Shown here piece after piece: positions 32,741-35,199 of a stretch of DNA of 35,199 nt. A program made the translations under genes and the position numbers. A model generated the notes under the pieces. It saw only the letters and a list, made by a program, of their open reading frames with translations. It was not told the DNA's origin and did not search any database. The stretch's first letter is position 1. The number at the start of each line of letters is the position of its first letter. The DNA comes from an uncultured Lachnospiraceae bacterium (GTDB lineage: Bacteria > Bacillota > Clostridia > Lachnospirales > Lachnospiraceae), in contig CACZFV010000005.1 of assembly GCA_902780465.1 (NCBI GenBank), forward strand, positions 1-35,199, given 5' to 3'.

Positions 32741-33436
32741 ATGAAGCACGGAAAGAGATACAGTGAAGCGGCCAAGCTTGTTGACCGCGCTGCCCTTTAT
32801 GATGTCGCTGACGCGGTCGCTCTGGTGAAGAAGACCGCAAACGCAAAGTTCGATGAAACTGTTGAGCTCCATGTCCGCACGGGCTGCGACGGCCGTCACG
32901 CCGACCAGCAGATCCGCGGCGCGGTCGTTCTTCCGAACGGAACCGGCAAGACTGTCCGCGTTCTCGTTTTCGCGAAGGGACCGAAGGAGGAAGAGGCCAA
33001 GGCAGCAGGCGCTGACTATGTCGGCGGCCAGGAGCTTGTCCCGAAGATCCAGAACGAAGGCTGGCTCGACTTTGACGTCGTTGTCGCTACTCCGGATATG
33101 ATGGGCGTTGTCGGACGTCTGGGCCGTATCCTTGGACCGAAGGGCTTAATGCCGAACCCGAAGTCCGGAACCGTTACCATGGATGTTACCAAGGCGATCG
33201 CGGATATCAAAGCCGGTAAAGTCGAGTATCGTCTGGACAAGACCAACATCATCCACTGCCCCGTCGGCAAGGTTTCCTTCTCTGAGGAAGCTCTGAAGGA
33301 GAACCTTCAGACTCTGCTTGACACCCTGGTAAAGGCTCGTCCTTCCACTCTGAAGGGTGCTTACATGAAGAGCGCTGTCCTGACCACCACCATGGGCCCG
33401 GGCATCAAGATGAACACCGCGAAGATCTCCAACTGA
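32741..33436 (+). CDS. rplA: 50S ribosomal protein L1
   Basis: L1 forms the mobile stalk at the E site and in many bacteria represses its own operon by binding a leader that mimics its rRNA site. The 231-aa product starts [20 protein letters not shown] and includes [26 protein letters not shown] sequence, [20 protein letters not shown] and [19 protein letters not shown], all diagnostic. It follows rplK with GGGGAGG upstream. After the stop a hairpin (33455-33501) and a new promoter precede rplJ. Confidence 0.97.
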   Translation: MKHGKRYSEAAKLVDRAALYDVADAVALVKKTANAKFDETVELHVRTGCDGRHADQQIRGAVVLPNGTGKTVRVLVFAKGPKEEEAKAAGADYVGGQELVPKIQNEGWLDFDVVVATPDMMGVVGRLGRILGPKGLMPNPKSGTVTMDVTKAIADIKAGKVEYRLDKTNIIHCPVGKVSFSEEALKENLQTLLDTLVKARPSTLKGAYMKSAVLTTTMGPGIKMNTAKISN

Positions 33437-33480
33437 TCAAATCAAATGGAGAAAACGCGCGGATGTGAGCGCATCATCGC

Positions 33481-33509
33481 TTGACAAAGCGCTGCGCGCG
33501 TGTTAAGTT
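33481..33509 (+). promoter_or_regulatory. rplJL promoter
   Basis: TTGACA (33481-33486), 17 bases, TAAGTT (33504-33509), with TGT just before the -10 giving an extended form. The -35 lies in the loop of an inverted repeat ACGCGCG (33455-33461)/CGCGCGT (33495-33501) that may terminate rplA transcripts. Confidence 0.6.
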
Positions 33510-33530
33510 TTATCAGTCAGTATTGTTTTG

Positions 33531-33608
33531 CCGAAGACAGCAGGTGCCCGGAGGCCGGACCGGAAACGGAAGGCCGGAGGCATAAGATCGGAAGACGCCT
33601 GCCGAGGG
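33531..33608 (+). ncRNA. Ribosomal protein L10 leader
   Basis: The stretch CCGAAGACAGCAGGTGCC (from 33531), a long GC-rich stem region, CATAAG, and GACGCCTGCCGAGGGAAA (from 33594) match the layout of the L10 leader found upstream of rplJ in Firmicutes, where L10(L12)4 binds and controls expression. GCAGGTGCC and the later GCCTGCC parts pair to close it. A terminator hairpin follows at 33635. Confidence 0.8.
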
Positions 33609-33634
33609 AAAGCGTTCACAGTGAGTGAATTTAC

Positions 33635-33669
33635 GCCCCCGTCTGTCTTTGGGCAGACGGGGGCTTCTA
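33635..33669 (+). terminator. Attenuator hairpin after the L10 leader
   Basis: GCCCCCGTCTG (33635-33645) pairs perfectly with CAGACGGGGGC (33654-33664), followed by TTCTAT. Sited between the L10 leader and rplJ, it would be the terminator switched by L10 binding. Confidence 0.75.
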
Positions 33670-33723
33670 TATGCCTTCTTCAGCAAGACGTACATAAATA
33701 AAAAAAGAAGGAGGAAAAAAAGG

Positions 33724-34254
33724 ATGAGAGATTCCAAAATCGATCAGAAGCAGCCTGTAGTTAAGGAAATCGCTGCACTGCTCGACGGAGCTCAGGCAGC
33801 AGTCGTCGTTGACTACCGCGGTCTGACCGTTGCGCAGGACACCGAGCTCAGAAAGCAGCTGAGAGAAGCAGGCGTCGTCTACAAGGTCTATAAGAACACC
33901 ATGGTCCGCATCGCTGCGAAGGGCACCGAGTTCGAGCAGTTCGATCCGTTCCTGGAAGGCCCGACCGCGCTCGCAGTCAGCAAGGAAGATGCTACCGCTC
34001 CGGCACGTCTTATCGCGAAGTTCGCGAAGACTGCCCCGAAGCTTGAGTTCAAGGGCGGTGTCGTTGAAGGAAAGCTGTTTGACGCAGCAGGCATGGCAGC
34101 AGTGGCAGAGGTCCCGTCAAGAGATATCCTTCTTGGCAGACTGTTCGGCAGCATGCAGAGCCCGGTTGCGAACTTTGCCCGCGTGATCAAGCAGATCGCG
34201 GAGAAGGACGGCGAGGCCGCTCCGGCAGAGGAAGCTGCACCGGCAGCAGAATAA
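33724..34254 (+). CDS. rplJ: 50S ribosomal protein L10
   Basis: L10 forms the base of the L12 stalk. The 176-aa product has the N-terminal rRNA-binding domain ([48 protein letters not shown]), [17 protein letters not shown] sequence ([20 protein letters not shown]), and a C-terminal helix ([28 protein letters not shown]) that binds L12 dimers, then an Ala/Glu/Pro tail. ATG 33724 has AGAAGGAGG just upstream; the frame opens earlier, but that part runs through the leader hairpin. Expression is probably controlled by the L10 leader. Confidence 0.96.
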   Translation: MRDSKIDQKQPVVKEIAALLDGAQAAVVVDYRGLTVAQDTELRKQLREAGVVYKVYKNTMVRIAAKGTEFEQFDPFLEGPTALAVSKEDATAPARLIAKFAKTAPKLEFKGGVVEGKLFDAAGMAAVAEVPSRDILLGRLFGSMQSPVANFARVIKQIAEKDGEAAPAEEAAPAAE

Positions 34255-34327
34255 TCCCATTGGAAATGAGCGGCGGCAAACAGGTTTCCGCTGCAGGACT
34301 TACAATAAATCACAGGAGGAAAATAAA

Positions 34328-34702
34328 ATGGCAAAGCTTACCACTCAGGAATTTATCGATGCTATCAAGGAACTGACCGTTCTCGAGCTGAACGATCTTG
34401 TCAAGGCTTGCGAGGAGGAGTTTGGTGTCTCCGCAGCAGCAGGTGTTGTTATGGCTGGCCCGGCAGCAGCAGGCCCGGTCGAGGAAGAGAAGACCGAGTT
34501 CGACGTTGAGCTGACCGAGATCGGCGCTCAGAAGGTTAAGGTCATCAAGGTCGTCCGTGAGGCTACCTCCCTTGGTCTGAAGGAGGCTAAGGAGCTGGTT
34601 GACTCCGCACCGAAGATGGTCAAGACCGGTATCTCCAAGGAAGAGGCTGAGGCTCTGAAGAAGTCCCTTGAGGAAGTCGGCGCAAAGGTCACCCTGAAGT
34701 AA
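34328..34702 (+). CDS. rplL: 50S ribosomal protein L7/L12
   Basis: The flexible stalk protein that recruits translation factors. The 124-aa product has an N-terminal dimerisation domain ([20 protein letters not shown]), an Ala/Gly/Pro hinge ([20 protein letters not shown]), and the C-terminal factor-binding domain ([20 protein letters not shown] ... [20 protein letters not shown] ... [11 protein letters not shown]). ACAGGAGG upstream of ATG 34328. A strong terminator follows, and the next gene is not rpoB as is common but a phosphosugar mutase. Confidence 0.97.
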   Translation: MAKLTTQEFIDAIKELTVLELNDLVKACEEEFGVSAAAGVVMAGPAAAGPVEEEKTEFDVELTEIGAQKVKVIKVVREATSLGLKEAKELVDSAPKMVKTGISKEEAEALKKSLEEVGAKVTLK

Positions 34703-34720
34703 TTCAAAGCGAACCTTACA

Positions 34721-34754
34721 AAAACGGTTCCCGCGGAAGCGGGGGCCGTTTTTT
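34721..34754 (+). terminator. Intrinsic terminator of the rplJL operon
   Basis: AAAACGGTTCCCGC (34721-34734) pairs with GCGGGGGCCGTTTT (34739-34752) around GGAA, 14 pairs with two G-U, ending in a T run to 34754. Confidence 0.88.
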
Positions 34755-34799
34755 ATTGCATTATGTGCAAGCTTTTGTCGTCAAAATGCCCCGCTGCAG

Positions 34800-34828
34800 T
34801 TGTTTTTCCACGGTATTTTCGCTATATT
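34800..34828 (+). promoter_or_regulatory. Promoter of the phosphosugar mutase gene
   Basis: TTGTTT (34800-34805), 17 bases, TATATT (34823-34828). The leader to ATG 34880 is about 45 nt and holds GAGGAGG (34865-34871). Confidence 0.65.
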
Positions 34829-34879
34829 TAATAATAGAGGTAAACTGTGTCACTCATTATTACAGAGGAGGTTTTCCAT

Positions 34880-35199
34880 ATGTATCAGGATGATTACAAG
34901 CGCTGGCTCGATGCGGAACTCATTGATTTTGACCTGAAGAAAGAACTTCAGGATATTCAGGGCGATGATGACGCGATCAAGGAGCGTTTCGCTGTCGCGC
35001 TTCAGTTCGGAACAGCCGGTCTCCGGGGCACGCTGGGCGCAGGAACAAACCGCATGAATATCTGGGTGGTCCGCCAGGCTACGCAGGGCGTGGCGGACTG
35101 GGTCAAGACCCAGGGCGGAACGCAGACCGTGGCGATCAGCTACGACAGCCGTCTGAAGGGCTGGAACTTTGCCCGCGACGCGGCAGGCGTCCTCGCGGC
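34880..35199 (+). CDS. Phosphosugar mutase (phosphoglucomutase/phosphomannomutase), 5' part only
   Basis: The first 106 codons of an alpha-D-phosphohexomutase, cut by the window end. The product starts MYQDDYKRWLDAELIDFDLK and contains LQFGTAGLRGTLGAGTNRMN, the N-terminal phosphate-contact motif of these enzymes, then VAISYDSRLKGWNFARDAAG. The catalytic phosphoserine loop lies beyond the end, so activity cannot be judged. Enzymes with this start (about 560-580 aa) interconvert glucose 1- and 6-phosphate or related sugars. It has its own promoter and a GAGGAGG site and is separated from rplL by a strong terminator. Confidence 0.88.
   Translation, partial: MYQDDYKRWLDAELIDFDLKKELQDIQGDDDAIKERFAVALQFGTAGLRGTLGAGTNRMNIWVVRQATQGVADWVKTQGGTQTVAISYDSRLKGWNFARDAAGVLA

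Noticed and set aside
33625..33723. An extended N-terminus for L10
   Set aside because: It would be translated from the attenuator hairpin region and begins with sequence unlike L10; AGAAGGAGG directly precedes ATG 33724.

Overview
The window looks like a chromosomal segment of a moderately GC-rich Clostridia, most likely a Lachnospiraceae-type gut anaerobe. This is inferred from a V-type ATPase, DnaD/DnaC-type primosome genes, an L10-leader in the ribosomal protein operon, a TAXI-type TRAP transporter, RecD2, ComF and strong AGGAGG ribosome binding sites. Every gene I support lies on the plus strand. I see no rRNA, tRNA, CRISPR array, transposase or phage gene.

Layout. Positions 1-7217 hold a V-type ATPase operon in the order E, DUF2764, A, B, D, I, K, closed by a terminator. 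This is the compact spirochaete/Chlamydia-like arrangement without recognisable C, F or G/H genes, and the K subunit carries the sodium-binding residues known from Enterococcus hirae NtpK. greA follows (7233-7727). A 425-bp AT-rich spacer then carries three copies of a 36-nt element. Next come two tandem paralogous membrane TIR proteins (8153-11353): the first keeps the TIR catalytic glutamate, the second has lost it. From 11481 to 15038 lie a sugar-phosphate nucleotidyltransferase, a shikimate kinase, a flavin reductase-like protein and MurC.

At 15093-15149 four DnaA-box-like sites sit directly upstream of a DnaD-like primosomal protein and a DnaC-like helicase loader, followed by a divergent PRPP synthetase. 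A 162-bp structured repeat with inverted ends lies just after the PRPP synthetase stop. A second copy lies just after the stop of an unknown membrane-anchored propeller-like protein, about 4.8 kb downstream. Between the two copies are archaeal-type ProRS, a CCA-adding/poly(A) polymerase-family enzyme and the propeller-like protein. After the second copy come a promoter-rich leader, mreB, recD2 and comF.

Positions 27932-31174 encode a TAXI TRAP transporter: a lipoprotein receptor and a fused permease, separated by an attenuator-like hairpin. From 31192 runs the translation/transcription cluster rpmG-secE-nusG-rplK-rplA, then rplJ-rplL behind an L10 leader and its own promoter. The cluster ends in a strong terminator and is followed by a phosphosugar mutase (cut by the window end) instead of the usual rpoB.

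The most notable items are the 162-bp structured repeat pair, the active-TIR/pseudo-TIR membrane pair with its repeat-bearing upstream region, the DnaA-box cluster in front of the primosome genes, and promoters nested inside terminator hairpins.
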